Below, one piece after another: positions 1-8,267 of a stretch of 46,515 nt of DNA (position 1 is the stretch's first letter; each line of letters starts with the position of its first letter). A program made the position numbers and the translations under genes. Source of the DNA: JAADHX01 sp964569385. GTDB lineage: Bacteria > Actinomycetota > Acidimicrobiia > Acidimicrobiales > Poriferisodalaceae. The notes beneath the pieces were generated by a model. That model ran no database searches, had not been told where the DNA came from, and saw only the letters and a list, made by a program, of their open reading frames with translations. The stretch spans positions 1-46,515 of the forward strand of contig CAZMUM010000040.1 in assembly GCA_964569385.1 (NCBI GenBank), given 5' to 3'.

Positions 1-9
1 GGCTTTTCT

Positions 10-86
10 TGGTGGAGATGACCGGATTTGAACCGACGACCCCCTCGTTGCGAACGAGGTGCTCTACCGGGCTGAGCTACACCCCC
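10..86 (-). tRNA. tRNA-Ala (anticodon CGC)
   Basis: The reverse complement folds as a full cloverleaf. The acceptor strands GGGGGTG and CATCTCC pair with a G3-U70 wobble, which is the alanine identity element. The anticodon arm is CCTCG-TTCGCAA-CGAGG, giving anticodon CGC for GCG codons. The T-arm contains GGTTCAAATCC. The discriminator base is A and the CCA end is encoded. It lies downstream of, and on the same strand as, the molybdopterin/GlpR-like gene cluster. Confidence 0.95.
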
Positions 87-130
87 AAGGACCGCCAAGT
101 GTAGCGGTCTATGTCCAACTGTCGGCTAGA

Positions 131-619
131 TCAGTTGGCACGCCTGCGAGCAGGTACGGCTTCTAACTCGCGGCGAGCTGTCGGAAGGTAGGTGACCTTG
201 CGGGCACGCTCCTCGGCCAGCTGTTTGCGGCGCATCACTAGAGAGGTGAAACCAATCAACAGACCGCCAACAACAAGAACAGCGCCGCCAGCCAAAGGGG
301 CCGACGTAACGAACCAGGCCACGCCAGCCACCACTAGCGCGGCCGTGAGTGACATTGAGATCACTCGCCGACGCTCAGCTGCCGCAGAGCGAGAAACTGG
401 CGGGCCAACAATTACGCCGCGTGAACCGAACTCGCGTCGACTTAGGGCATTAGCCGGCATTACCGAATTGGGGACGGCGCGACCAAGAACACCCAACTGG
501 CGCGTGAAGTTTCGCATGGGGTCGGACCGTCGCCGCCCATCGCGAAGGTTAGAAAAGGTTTCCCAGCCCAGCACCACGACCCACATCGTTGCGAGAGCAC
601 CAAGGATGATGCCGTTCAT
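131..619 (-). CDS. GlpR/SepX-like divisome membrane protein
   Basis: This 162-residue protein has an N-terminal membrane helix (about residues 3-20), a basic cytoplasmic linker of about 65 residues, and a hairpin of two membrane helices (about 89-106 and 108-129) followed by a charged tail. That topology matches the actinobacterial family of GlpR (receptor of the gephyrin-like protein Glp in Corynebacterium) and SepX (Streptomyces). Context supports it: the gene sits downstream of a sugar-nucleotide pyrophosphorylase and a moeA/glp gene, as in the galU-moeA1-rimJ-Rv0996 order of Mycobacterium tuberculosis. By analogy it would act at the cytoplasmic membrane in cell division. The assignment rests on topology and synteny, because sequence conservation in this family is low. 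Confidence 0.65.
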   Translation of the reverse strand: MNGIILGALATMWVVVLGWETFSNLRDGRRRSDPMRNFTRQLGVLGRAVPNSVMPANALSRREFGSRGVIVGPPVSRSAAAERRRVISMSLTAALVVAGVAWFVTSAPLAGGAVLVVGGLLIGFTSLVMRRKQLAEERARKVTYLPTARRELEAVPARRRAN

Positions 620-711
620 AACGTCAAACCTGCGTTGTCCTTGTACTGGGGCGCTGCAACGCCCGCCGTCACACTCATTGGTCGAAGGCCGGTGCCTTCA
701 GAGCGACGCCA

Positions 712-739
712 TTATTACGGATGTACTACGAACGCGCAA
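712..739 (-). promoter_or_regulatory. Candidate sigma-70-type promoter for the GlpR-like gene
   Basis: The 200-bp gap between moaC and the GlpR-like gene holds no ORF I believe. On the minus strand it contains TTGCGC (734-739), a 16-bp spacer, and TAATAA (712-717), a fair match to -35/-10 boxes. Transcription would start near 705 and leave a leader of about 85 nt. That leader contains a small GGGCG/CGCCC hairpin (about 650-666). This suggests the membrane protein can be expressed separately from the molybdopterin genes. The call rests on pattern only. Confidence 0.35.
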
Positions 740-819
740 CGTAAAGTCGTGGTTCTGTTGCGAATATCGCTCTATGCGTTCGCACGGTCACTCTGACTGA
801 AACACCTCAGCAGCGATGG

Positions 820-1383
820 TTAGAGGTCGTTCAGAGACTCGCTCGACATGATCGGGGCAGAATCGACGGCGGCTTGATTCCTAGCGAGGGTCTCCGAAAC
901 CGTCTCGAGGCGCTTGAATGGTCCGCTCTTGCCACCGGTCTTTTCCCAGAGTGTCATGTCGCCGATGACCATTCGTTTGTCGGCGCTTTTGCACATGTCG
1001 TAGATGGTCAGCGCAGCGATCGAACACGCTGTCATGGCCTCCATCTCGACCCCGGTTCGTTCGACGGTCTCGACCTGGGCCTCGACCTCAATGTATGCAT
1101 CGTCGATGTGGAAGTTGATGAACACACCACCCACCAGCAACGGGTGACATAACGGGATGAGATCGGCGGTGCGTTTGGACGCCTGGATTCCGGCAACCCT
1201 GGCAACCGCCAGAACATCACCCTTGGCGACGGCCCCGCGAGCCACCAGCTGTGTAGTCTCGGGCGACATGTAAACGCGGGCCCTGGCAACTGCCCGGCGA
1301 TGCGTTGGATCCTTGGGCGTTACATCCACCATGCGAGCACGACCCGACGGGTCTAGGTGGGTAAGTTTCAACTCATCGGCCAT
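820..1383 (-). CDS. moaC: Cyclic pyranopterin monophosphate synthase MoaC
   Basis: MoaC converts 3',8-cH2GTP, the MoaA product, to cyclic pyranopterin monophosphate in the first stage of molybdenum cofactor synthesis. The family landmarks are all present in 187 residues: MVDV near residue 18, KGD with Lys54, LIPLCHPL with His80, TGVEMEAMTA (110-119), DMCK with Asp129 and Lys132, and GGKSG (150-154). The length is slightly above the usual 160 because of a non-conserved C-terminal tail of about 25 residues. The gene starts 49 bp after the moaA stop on the same strand, so the two are probably co-transcribed. Confidence 0.95.
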   Translation of the reverse strand: MADELKLTHLDPSGRARMVDVTPKDPTHRRAVARARVYMSPETTQLVARGAVAKGDVLAVARVAGIQASKRTADLIPLCHPLLVGGVFINFHIDDAYIEVEAQVETVERTGVEMEAMTACSIAALTIYDMCKSADKRMVIGDMTLWEKTGGKSGPFKRLETVSETLARNQAAVDSAPIMSSESLNDL

Positions 1384-1432
1384 GCACGGAGTGTACGAGG
1401 GGCCGTAGCCCGAACCAGTGGTGGGGCTGGCG

Positions 1433-2428
1433 TCAGCCGCCGATCTGGCTCATCGACTTTGCTGGCCGAATGAAGTTCACCTGGCCGATTGAATGCCCAG
1501 CCCACTTGGTGCCGACCGCAGCCGTGATGGCACTAACGAGATCATCGTCGGAGCCGCCGCCGCGGAGGTGCGGAAGCATGTCGAACTCGTCGATCGCGAA
1601 CAAGCAGGTGCGGAACGATCCCTCGGCGGTAACTCGCACCCGATCGCAGTCACCGCAGAACGGTCGAGTAACCGAAGCAATGACCCCAACCTCGCCCTTG
1701 CCGTCGGCGAACCGGAAACGCTCCGCTGGCTCAGTGCCGCGGGTGAGAGGGACTAGCGGGTACACGGCCTCGATCGCTGAAACGATCTCCTCGGCCGGGA
1801 CCACCGTCGCTTTGGTCCACTCGCCAGTGGCGTCGAGGGGCATGAACTCGATGAAGCGAACCGTTACCCCTCGCTCGCGTCCGAACGTGGCAAAGTCGAC
1901 CGCCTCATCGTCGTTGATGCCCCGCATCATCACCACGTTGAGCTTGACAGGGGCAAGTCCGGCCTCGATTGCGGCGTCGATGCCGTCGAGGACATTGTCG
2001 AGTTCGTCACGGCGAGTCAGCTCAAGGAAGCGATCCCGCTGAAGCGAATCGATAGAGATGTTGATACGAGCCAACCCGGCATCGGCCAAATCCTGTGCGT
2101 GCTTGCGAAGAGTGGCGCCGTTAGTAGTGAGTGATATGTCGACGCCAAGGGCAGCGAGGCGTTCGACGAGTTTGGGCAGGTGCGCCCGAACGAGGGGTTC
2201 GCCGCCAGTGAGGCGAATGCCATCGAAACCGAACCGGTCGACGCACACGCGGGCGAAACGCTCGATCTCTTCGAAGGTAAGGATATCTTCGCGGGGCACC
2301 CACTTCATACCCTCGGCAGGCATGCAGTATGAGCAGCGGAAGTTGCACCGGTCGGTAACCGAAATACGCAGGTCGCGTACGGTTCTCCCAAACGGGTCAA
2401 CCAGATCCTCTCCGGTAACATCGGTCAT
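1433..2428 (-). CDS. moaA: GTP 3',8-cyclase MoaA
   Basis: This radical SAM enzyme catalyses the first step of molybdenum cofactor synthesis, cyclising GTP. The N-terminal cluster motif is CNFRCSYC with Cys28, Cys32 and Cys35, and GGEP (75-78) binds SAM. The C-terminal substrate-binding cluster uses Cys258, Cys261 and Cys275. The protein ends in the conserved Gly-Gly (330-331) needed for activity in characterised MoaA. Length (331 residues) is normal. It lies 42 bp downstream of moeA and upstream of moaC, so one minus-strand transcript probably encodes all three. moaB/mog, moaD, moaE and moeB are not in the window. Confidence 0.97.
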   Translation of the reverse strand: MTDVTGEDLVDPFGRTVRDLRISVTDRCNFRCSYCMPAEGMKWVPREDILTFEEIERFARVCVDRFGFDGIRLTGGEPLVRAHLPKLVERLAALGVDISLTTNGATLRKHAQDLADAGLARINISIDSLQRDRFLELTRRDELDNVLDGIDAAIEAGLAPVKLNVVMMRGINDDEAVDFATFGRERGVTVRFIEFMPLDATGEWTKATVVPAEEIVSAIEAVYPLVPLTRGTEPAERFRFADGKGEVGVIASVTRPFCGDCDRVRVTAEGSFRTCLFAIDEFDMLPHLRGGGSDDDLVSAITAAVGTKWAGHSIGQVNFIRPAKSMSQIGG

Positions 2429-2470
2429 GCCAACAACGCTACCGGGCGACCTTCCCCAGCCCTCAATTGG

Positions 2471-3676
2471 TTAACCGAGGACAATGACCTCGACGTCGCC
2501 GCCTGCTTCGATGCCATCGCCATCTGGGACCACAGCCAGTGCCGTCGCCTGCGACATGGCCCACAACATGTGCGAACCCTGTCCACCCGAGGACCGCACA
2601 TGCATCTGACCCTTGCGATCGCGCTCGCCGGCGACCCGTACGAAGTGGGTTTTGCCATCGGGTCCGCGCTCTAACGGACTGTCGGCGATGGCTGTTTCTG
2701 TGGCGATGATCGGAGTCTTGTGACCCATCATCTGGCGAATAGCCGGACGGCCGAAGAGTTCGAACGAGACCATGCACGACACCGGATTGCCGGGGAACCC
2801 GAACACCGGCACGCCATCGACAGTTCCGAAGGCGAAGGGTTTGGCTGGCTTGATCGCGATCTGCATCCAGCGCATATCGCCAATGCGCTTCAGCACGGCC
2901 TTTACGTAGTCGAAGTCGCCCATCGAAACGCCACCGGTCGTCATGACCGCATCGCACGCAGCCGCCCCGGCACGCATGGCAGCTTCGATGACTTGTTCAT
3001 CGTCGCGAGCTAGCCCGAGATCGACTGCCTCTGCTCCGACACTCGTAACCAACGACAAGACCGTACGTCGATTGGAGTCGCGAATCTGACCCGCCTCGAG
3101 CGGAGATCCATCGTCGACAAGTTCGTCGCCCGTGCTGATGACGCCAATCCGTAGGCGCGGATAGACACTCACCTCGGTCAGCCCGAGCGAGCACAGTACG
3201 CCCAGATGACCAGCACCCAAAACATCGCCGGCGCTGAACAGAAGATCGCCGGGGTTCACATCGTCGCCAATGCCACGAATGTGGTTGCCCACAGGAACAG
3301 CTTCACTGACCAGAACCGTGTCGGCCTTATCGTCATCGACGCTGGTCAACTCGACCATCACAATGGCGTCAGCGCCATCAGGCACAACTGCACCCGTCAT
3401 GATGCGCATCGCTTCGCCAGACTGGAGAACATGGGACGGGGACTGTCCGGCCGCGATCGTTCCGGCGATGTGCAGCGAAGCCGGGGCGTCGACGACATCG
3501 CTGGCCCGTACCGCGAACCCGTCCATTGCCGTATTGGCAAACGGCGGGATTGATACGGCGCTGACAACGTCAGAGGCGAGGACAAGCCCGAGGGCATCGG
3601 CTACGGGAACAGCGGCAGGCTCGCGTCTAGCCGCCAACGACAACACAAACTCTCTGGCCTCTTCAAGGGAGATCAT
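2471..3676 (-). CDS. moeA: Molybdopterin molybdotransferase MoeA / gephyrin-like Glp
   Basis: The gene encodes a 401-residue MoeA-family protein. Visible landmarks are PPFANTAMDGFAVR (about 44-57), IRIMTGAVVPDGAD in the MoeA-N region (about 90-103), VISTGDELV (179-187), TTGGVSMGDFD (246-256) and FGFPGNPVS (292-300). The family inserts molybdate into adenylylated molybdopterin. In actinobacteria a MoeA-type protein in this gene neighbourhood, called Glp, also binds FtsZ and the membrane protein GlpR. Because a GlpR-like gene closes this cluster, a divisome role is possible (inference), and neighbouring moaA and moaC keep the cofactor role likely. The ATG is 29 bp after the stop of the upstream pyrophosphorylase. 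Confidence 0.93.
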   Translation of the reverse strand: MISLEEAREFVLSLAARREPAAVPVADALGLVLASDVVSAVSIPPFANTAMDGFAVRASDVVDAPASLHIAGTIAAGQSPSHVLQSGEAMRIMTGAVVPDGADAIVMVELTSVDDDKADTVLVSEAVPVGNHIRGIGDDVNPGDLLFSAGDVLGAGHLGVLCSLGLTEVSVYPRLRIGVISTGDELVDDGSPLEAGQIRDSNRRTVLSLVTSVGAEAVDLGLARDDEQVIEAAMRAGAAACDAVMTTGGVSMGDFDYVKAVLKRIGDMRWMQIAIKPAKPFAFGTVDGVPVFGFPGNPVSCMVSFELFGRPAIRQMMGHKTPIIATETAIADSPLERGPDGKTHFVRVAGERDRKGQMHVRSSGGQGSHMLWAMSQATALAVVPDGDGIEAGGDVEVIVLG

Positions 3677-3705
3677 GGCAGTGAAGCTAGCGCCGAGGTC
3701 GGTCG

Positions 3706-4860
3706 CTACAGCAAGGCGCGGTATTCGAGGATCTCGCGAATCATCGATTGACGGTCCGCTAGCTCGGTCGGATCCTTGACTGGTTGGAAGCGACCATCTA
3801 CCCCGCCGCTCACAACAAGCGCCATCGTCGTATCCATAAACGCCGACAACTCACCCACCAAGCGCTCAAACTGCACCACCGGCACCTCATCGACCTTCTT
3901 CGAAACCTCAAACCAGGTGAGCGGATGCTGCTGAGTCAGTTGTTCGGCGTCGACCGTAAGAGAGTTGGTGTTGACAACAGGAACACTGGTCAGACCAGAA
4001 TCGGGCGGGATGCGGAACGCCTCGAGAATCTGGAGGTGACCATCGAGGACATATGGGGCCCCGCCCGGTGCGTCCGAAGACACAACCTCACAAGTCAGCG
4101 GACGGTCAGACTCAATGTGCAGTCCGACCATGGCTGGATCGAGGGTGGCGGCTGAGTTATCGACGTTCGTCACGAACAGGTACTTGCCCCCCGACGACAG
4201 AAAGCGGTCGAGAAACCCAGAATTGCTGATGGCATCGCCGAGATCGCCATGACCTGGCGAGTAGACCGACACCGAACCGCTCTCGGTATGGAACAGATCG
4301 CCGCTCGGTGTGACTCGCATCGCCACGTTCTGAGGAGCAGTCTCAATAGCCACCCGATCAGTTGACAGCTGCACTCCAACATCGGCAAGGATGCCGTCTG
4401 ACAGGTAACTAGTCATCAACACCATCGGGATGCGAACGTCGAGCCGCTTACCCAACTTCTGCAGATCCGCGATCTTGACATCAACGAACCGCAAGCCGGG
4501 CAGAACCTCGGCCAGCGCCTTCACGCCTCCGCCAAAGCGAGTCGCCATACCGCCCGCAAGCAGGACCACACCAACATGACCGGCACCGATCGCGATCTCG
4601 CCAAGCTTGGCCAGTTCGGCGTAGCGATCGGAGCCAGAGGCGGGGAACGTAACAAGGTCGCTATCGGCCGGAACCGCCAAGGTCCCGGTTACGTGATTGC
4701 GGGTCGGATCGACACCGGCAGCGGCCAGCCGACCCCGAAGTTCGTCGAACTGTTCTGGATCGAAATTGTGCGCGGCCAGAATCTCAGCAGTCGGCCGATC
4801 TAGGCCATATCGCGATGCCAACTCGGCAACCATTGCATCAGAACTCATAAACGTGACCAT
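3706..4860 (-). CDS. UDPGP-family UTP--sugar-1-phosphate uridylyltransferase
   Basis: The protein resembles the UDPGP (eukaryotic-type) pyrophosphorylases, which make UDP-glucose or a related UDP-sugar from UTP and the sugar 1-phosphate. The nucleotide-binding loop is VVLLAGGMATRFGGGVKA, where the Lys would contact phosphate. Further landmarks are a VTNVDNS segment after the central sheet and PVVNTNSL. The usual bacterial partner at this spot in actinobacteria is GalU, a different family of about 300 residues, so this looks like a non-orthologous replacement. I place the start at ATG 4860; an in-frame GTG at 4902 and an ATG at 4848 are alternatives and none has a clear Shine-Dalgarno sequence. 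Its substrate cannot be read from the sequence. Confidence 0.8.
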   Translation of the reverse strand: MVTFMSSDAMVAELASRYGLDRPTAEILAAHNFDPEQFDELRGRLAAAGVDPTRNHVTGTLAVPADSDLVTFPASGSDRYAELAKLGEIAIGAGHVGVVLLAGGMATRFGGGVKALAEVLPGLRFVDVKIADLQKLGKRLDVRIPMVLMTSYLSDGILADVGVQLSTDRVAIETAPQNVAMRVTPSGDLFHTESGSVSVYSPGHGDLGDAISNSGFLDRFLSSGGKYLFVTNVDNSAATLDPAMVGLHIESDRPLTCEVVSSDAPGGAPYVLDGHLQILEAFRIPPDSGLTSVPVVNTNSLTVDAEQLTQQHPLTWFEVSKKVDEVPVVQFERLVGELSAFMDTTMALVVSGGVDGRFQPVKDPTELADRQSMIREILEYRALL

Positions 4861-4956
4861 GCCACTGAAAGCACCCTCAGAAGTGGATGGCACGAGAACC
4901 ACGCCTCATCGCTACAATCGTGCGCTCCCAGCGGCTACGCCCAATCAGGTAAACAG

Positions 4957-5355
4957 ATGCCAACCTATGAATACCGCTGCAAAGATTGCAGCCACGAGTT
5001 CGACCACTACCAATCGTTCACTGACGATGCCCTAACCGAGTGCCCCCAGTGCCAAGGCAACCTCGCGAAGGTATTTGGAAGCGTCGGCATTTCGTTCAAG
5101 GGAAGCGGCTTCTACAAAAACGATTCTCGCGCAAACCCTAAGAGCGACGCATCAACCTCAGATTCGAAGGACTCCAGCTCAGCCAGCTCCGATTCGAAGT
5201 CCTCGGATTCCTCGGGCTCGTCCAGCACCAAGTCGTCAGACTCTTCGAGCAGTTCGAAGAAAAAAGAACCGTCATCGTCTGACAAAAAGTCTTCGAGCGA
5301 CACCTCGAAATCCGGATCGACAACAAAGACAACCCCGGCTAAATCCAGTAGCTAG
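4957..5355 (+). CDS. FmdB-type zinc ribbon protein with Ser-rich tail
   Basis: The first 40 residues are a zinc ribbon of the FmdB / CxxC_CxxC_SSSS family: MPTYEYRC start, Cys8/Cys11 and Cys29/Cys32, then a conserved GSVGISFKGSGFY segment. Such proteins are widespread small putative regulators without an agreed function. From about residue 60 to 132 the protein is a low-complexity tail made almost only of Ser, Lys, Asp, Thr and Gly, predicted to be disordered. A -10-like TACAAT sits at 4913-4918 and a weak AGG precedes the ATG. It is divergent from the pyrophosphorylase gene. Confidence 0.85.
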   Translation: MPTYEYRCKDCSHEFDHYQSFTDDALTECPQCQGNLAKVFGSVGISFKGSGFYKNDSRANPKSDASTSDSKDSSSASSDSKSSDSSGSSSTKSSDSSSSSKKKEPSSSDKKSSSDTSKSGSTTKTTPAKSSS

Positions 5356-5426
5356 CCTCGGAAACTCAGCCCGGCCACACACCGACACGCAACTTCCTCC
5401 ACCGCAACAAGCGTAGGGAGATTGCC

Positions 5427-5873
5427 ATGTTCGAATCCACGAAGTCTCGGTTTGGTCAACCACCAGGCGGGCCAAAGAATCCTCTGTCAAGACGCCAAGT
5501 CCAGCCACCGACATGGCGGCGATGGTTACCAGTGGCTGCCATCTTGGCCATCGCTGCGATATCGCAAGCTCGTACTCCGCAGGTAGCCGTAGCCGAACAA
5601 GTTCAACTGGCGCCACCGCCAACCACCCTGGCTCCTCACCTGCGAACTATTGCCATCGCCGTGCCAAGAAACGAGCGTCCACCGCTTGTGCCAAATGACT
5701 TGATCGATGTCTACTCCGTCGATGTGTTCACTGGATCGCCAGTGCTCGTCGTCGATGGCGGCCGGGTGGTCGCTGTCGACGACACTCGGATCGTGATTGC
5801 AGTCCCCGGATCGGCGGCGGCCGCGATAGCCGTGGCTGCAGCGTCGAGAACCTTCACCGTTGTTGGCCGCTAG
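5427..5873 (+). CDS. Membrane-anchored SAF-like (CpaB/RcpC-related) protein
   Basis: This 148-residue protein starts at an ATG with a good AGGGAG ribosome-binding site 6 nt upstream. It has a Pro-rich basic N-terminus, one membrane segment (about 33-47), and a periplasm-side domain from about residue 80. The pattern PPLVPNDLIDVYSVD, a VVAVDD strand and a final A-rich VPGSAAAAIAVAAA helix resembles the SAF/RcpC part of CpaB-type pilus assembly proteins. No other pilus gene is nearby, so a pilus role is not supported. The gene follows fmdB by 71 bp and may share its transcript. Confidence 0.6.
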   Translation: MFESTKSRFGQPPGGPKNPLSRRQVQPPTWRRWLPVAAILAIAAISQARTPQVAVAEQVQLAPPPTTLAPHLRTIAIAVPRNERPPLVPNDLIDVYSVDVFTGSPVLVVDGGRVVAVDDTRIVIAVPGSAAAAIAVAAASRTFTVVGR

Positions 5874-5894
5874 CACTCCCTCGCTAGCTTGGCC
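5865..5894. terminator. Hairpin between convergent genes
   Basis: The arms GGCC-GCTAGC and GCTAGC-TT-GGCC pair as a 10-bp stem with a 2-nt bulge around the loop ACTCCCTC. The 5' arm covers the stop codon of the SAF-like gene, and the 3' arm ends 5 bp before the uppP stop. Being nearly symmetric, it could act in both directions. There is no U-tract, so this is a structural call only. Confidence 0.45.
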
Positions 5895-5899
5895 GTCAG

Positions 5900-6730
5900 C
5901 TACCGGAAACCCGAGGCCAGGATTCCGAGTACCGCGAAGCCGACAATAACTCGGTAGACCGCGAAAGGAGCGAACGAGTGACTCCGCACAAACTTGAGGG
6001 TCCCCCACACGGCGAACCAGCCAGTTACTCCCGAGGCAATGATCCCGACAATGAACCCCCCGACAAGCTCGTCGGGGATTCCGGTCGAAGCTACGGCGAT
6101 TCCTCGATACATGCCAGCGCCAGCAATCACTGGAAGGGCCATTAGAAAGGCCAACCGAGCACCCGAACTTCGTTCGAATCCAAGAACTCGGGCGACCGTG
6201 AGGGTCGAGCCCGATCGCGAAACTCCAGGGAGCAGAGCCATTGCTTGGCCTGCACCCATAAGGAGCGCATCGCGCAGACCGAAGTCATCCTGTTCACGTT
6301 CTCCGGGCAACCTATCGGCCGCGAACAAGACCAGACCGAACACAATGAGGAGTGTGGCTATCAGCCATATCTCGTCAGATGCGCCCAACAAGACATCTTC
6401 CAACAGGATGCCGGCGAAGGCCGCCGGAACTGCTGACAGCGCTATGAACCATGCAATCTTGCCATCACGACTCAGCGGGTCGCGTGTCCACAGGGGCGAG
6501 AGTCCAGCGGTCACGTAATTGCGAACGTCGGACCAAAGATAGGCAACCGCGCCAACGGTAGTGCCGAGGTGCAACGAGACATCGAATGCGTTTTCGAGTT
6601 CGGTATCGCCTCCGAAATCGTCCCAGCCAAACAGCCACGGAACAAGTTCGAGGTGAGCACTAGACGAGATCGGCAGGAACTCGGCAAGGCCCTGAACGAT
6701 GCCGAGTACAAGAGCGTGAAATAGAGGCAT
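5900..6730 (-). CDS. uppP: Undecaprenyl-diphosphatase UppP (BacA)
   Basis: This integral membrane enzyme removes a phosphate from undecaprenyl diphosphate, recycling the lipid carrier for peptidoglycan and other wall polymers. In 276 residues, a normal length, both signature motifs are present: EFLPISSSAHL (17-27) and LPGVSRSGST (167-176), which together form the phosphate-binding site. About eight hydrophobic segments are visible. The gene appears to be a single unit: the next minus-strand gene upstream, at about 6.8 kb, lies 3' of its own operon. Confidence 0.97.
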   Translation of the reverse strand: MPLFHALVLGIVQGLAEFLPISSSAHLELVPWLFGWDDFGGDTELENAFDVSLHLGTTVGAVAYLWSDVRNYVTAGLSPLWTRDPLSRDGKIAWFIALSAVPAAFAGILLEDVLLGASDEIWLIATLLIVFGLVLFAADRLPGEREQDDFGLRDALLMGAGQAMALLPGVSRSGSTLTVARVLGFERSSGARLAFLMALPVIAGAGMYRGIAVASTGIPDELVGGFIVGIIASGVTGWFAVWGTLKFVRSHSFAPFAVYRVIVGFAVLGILASGFR

Positions 6731-6801
6731 TGGTTCTTTCGTCGACCGTTCCGCCCCTCACGACAGAGGGGCGACGCGAATTAACGATACGTGGCGCGGT
6801 G

Positions 6802-7581
6802 CTAGGTGTCGGTCGGGATCCAAGAAGCTGGTCGCTTCTCTAGATAGGCGGCCATTCCTTCCTGACCCTCAGGTGACCTAAACAACTCACCTGACATCTT
6901 TGCCGTGTACTCAAACGCCGCGTCCAAATCCATACTCGGGACCTGAGCTAGGAGCTGTTTGGTGGCGGCTAAAGCGTTTGGCCCACCGGCCACAAGATCA
7001 GAAACGATCGAATCGACCTCGCGGTCGAGTTCGGCTTGGGGCACTGCTGCGTTGATCAGGCCAAGACGGGCCGCCTCTGGTGCGAGGAATCGATTGCCGC
7101 GCAACAGCGCTGCTCTGGCATCGGCGGCCTGCATCTTGGGCAGGCACAACACCGAGATCATGGCTGGGGCCACGCCGATGCGCACTTCAGTGAAACCCAT
7201 CTTGGCCCAGTCGACCACGACCGAGATGTCCATCGCCGCGACCAATCCGGTACCACCGGCCACCGCGTGGCCCGCTATGCGACCTACATAGGGCTTCGGC
7301 GACCGCACGAACCTTGCGAACAGGTCAGAGGGCGCAAATGCCTTGCGGGGGTTCGATCCCTTAGCGCGCCCGGTGCGTTCGGTCAGGTCGGCCCCAGCGC
7401 AGAACACCCGCCCGGTGTTGGTTAGCACTATCACTCGAACCGACGGGTCGGCCTCGGCTTCGTCGAGGGTAGCCATCAGGTCTGCGACCAAGTCGGCGCT
7501 CAGGGCATTGCGGCGCTCTTCGTCGGCCAGGGTGACAGTGCAGACACCGGACTCAACTCTGGCAGTAACGATCTCGCTCAC
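6802..7581 (-). CDS. Enoyl-CoA hydratase/isomerase family protein
   Basis: This is a crotonase-fold protein of 259 residues. The oxyanion-hole region (VFCAGADLTE, then GHAVAGGTGLVAAMDI) and the FTEVRIGVAPAMIS segment, whose Glu aligns with the first catalytic Glu of enoyl-CoA hydratases, are visible. The latter segment resembles methylglutaconyl- or isohexenylglutaconyl-CoA hydratases (LiuC/AtuE). That fits its position as last gene of an operon with a biotin-dependent carboxylase and an AtuA-like protein. It would hydrate the carboxylated enoyl-CoA (inference). Its GTG start overlaps the TetR stop by 4 bp, which supports coupling and this start. Confidence 0.85.
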   Translation of the reverse strand: MSEIVTARVESGVCTVTLADEERRNALSADLVADLMATLDEAEADPSVRVIVLTNTGRVFCAGADLTERTGRAKGSNPRKAFAPSDLFARFVRSPKPYVGRIAGHAVAGGTGLVAAMDISVVVDWAKMGFTEVRIGVAPAMISVLCLPKMQAADARAALLRGNRFLAPEAARLGLINAAVPQAELDREVDSIVSDLVAGGPNALAATKQLLAQVPSMDLDAAFEYTAKMSGELFRSPEGQEGMAAYLEKRPASWIPTDT

Positions 7582-8267
7582 AATAGGGCCTGATCTTTCC
7601 TCATCGGACTTGAAAACTTGTGGCCGGCAGGAGCCGTAGTCAAACCAGCAAGCACAATCTCAACCATGGCATCGGCTGCTTTCTTCGGATTGGTTCGGAG
7701 CGTTGGTATCACCTTCGGGCGGGCGAAGTCCCGGCCGAGACCGGCCATGACCCTGGCCGCAGCCGCAGTATCGACGTCGCAGATCTCACCACTACCGACA
7801 CCGAAGTCGAGGACGGCTCGCGTGACCGCCACCAAGTACTCGGAGTGTCGAGCGCCAAGCTCAGGCCCACCCTCGATAGCAACCATGTCGGCGGCGAACT
7901 CTTCGGTGGTTGCGCTAACGGCTTCAGTCACACCCTGAAGGTATGCCCGAACGGCATCAACGGCCGACATCGCTGGGTCGATGCACTCGTTCGCGCTGCG
8001 ACCGATCGAGCGAAGGTTGCGGTCGACCACCAGCAGAACAAGTTCGTTGCGGCTCGGCGCCAAACCATAAAGTGTTCGAAGCGAACAGTTGAGCTCGCGA
8101 GCAAGGTCGGCCATGGTCAGGTGAACGAAACCCTTGTCGAATATGAACACCAGCGCATCGAGTAGCTCTCTTTGGCGCTCCGAGAGTGCCGCCTCACGGT
8201 CGCGATCCAACACAGGGGGTGGACGCGGAACCGACCGCAGCCGCTCGGTGAGACCGGGCCTAGTCAC
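7578..8267 (-). CDS. TetR-family transcriptional regulator
   Basis: The protein is 229 residues, with an N-terminal helix-turn-helix domain (about 31-75: LLDALVFIFDKGFVHLTMAD, then LARELNCSLRTLYGLAPSRNEL) and a C-terminal all-helical ligand domain. The recognition helix SLRTLYGLAPSRNEL is typical of TetR. It lies inside the carboxylase operon, directly abutting the AtuA-like stop with a GTG start and overlapping the hydratase. It is therefore probably a local regulator answering to an acyl-CoA or terpene-derived ligand (inference). No clear operator palindrome was identified in the 13726-13827 promoter region. Confidence 0.88.
   Translation of the reverse strand: MTRPGLTERLRSVPRPPPVLDRDREAALSERQRELLDALVFIFDKGFVHLTMADLARELNCSLRTLYGLAPSRNELVLLVVDRNLRSIGRSANECIDPAMSAVDAVRAYLQGVTEAVSATTEEFAADMVAIEGGPELGARHSEYLVAVTRAVLDFGVGSGEICDVDTAAAARVMAGLGRDFARPKVIPTLRTNPKKAADAMVEIVLAGLTTAPAGHKFSSPMRKDQALL

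Noticed and set aside
192..800. A 202-codon plus-strand ORF opposite the GlpR-like gene
   Set aside because: It is Arg/Pro/Thr-rich and domain-free, while the minus strand gives a protein with three well-formed membrane helices and supportive synteny.
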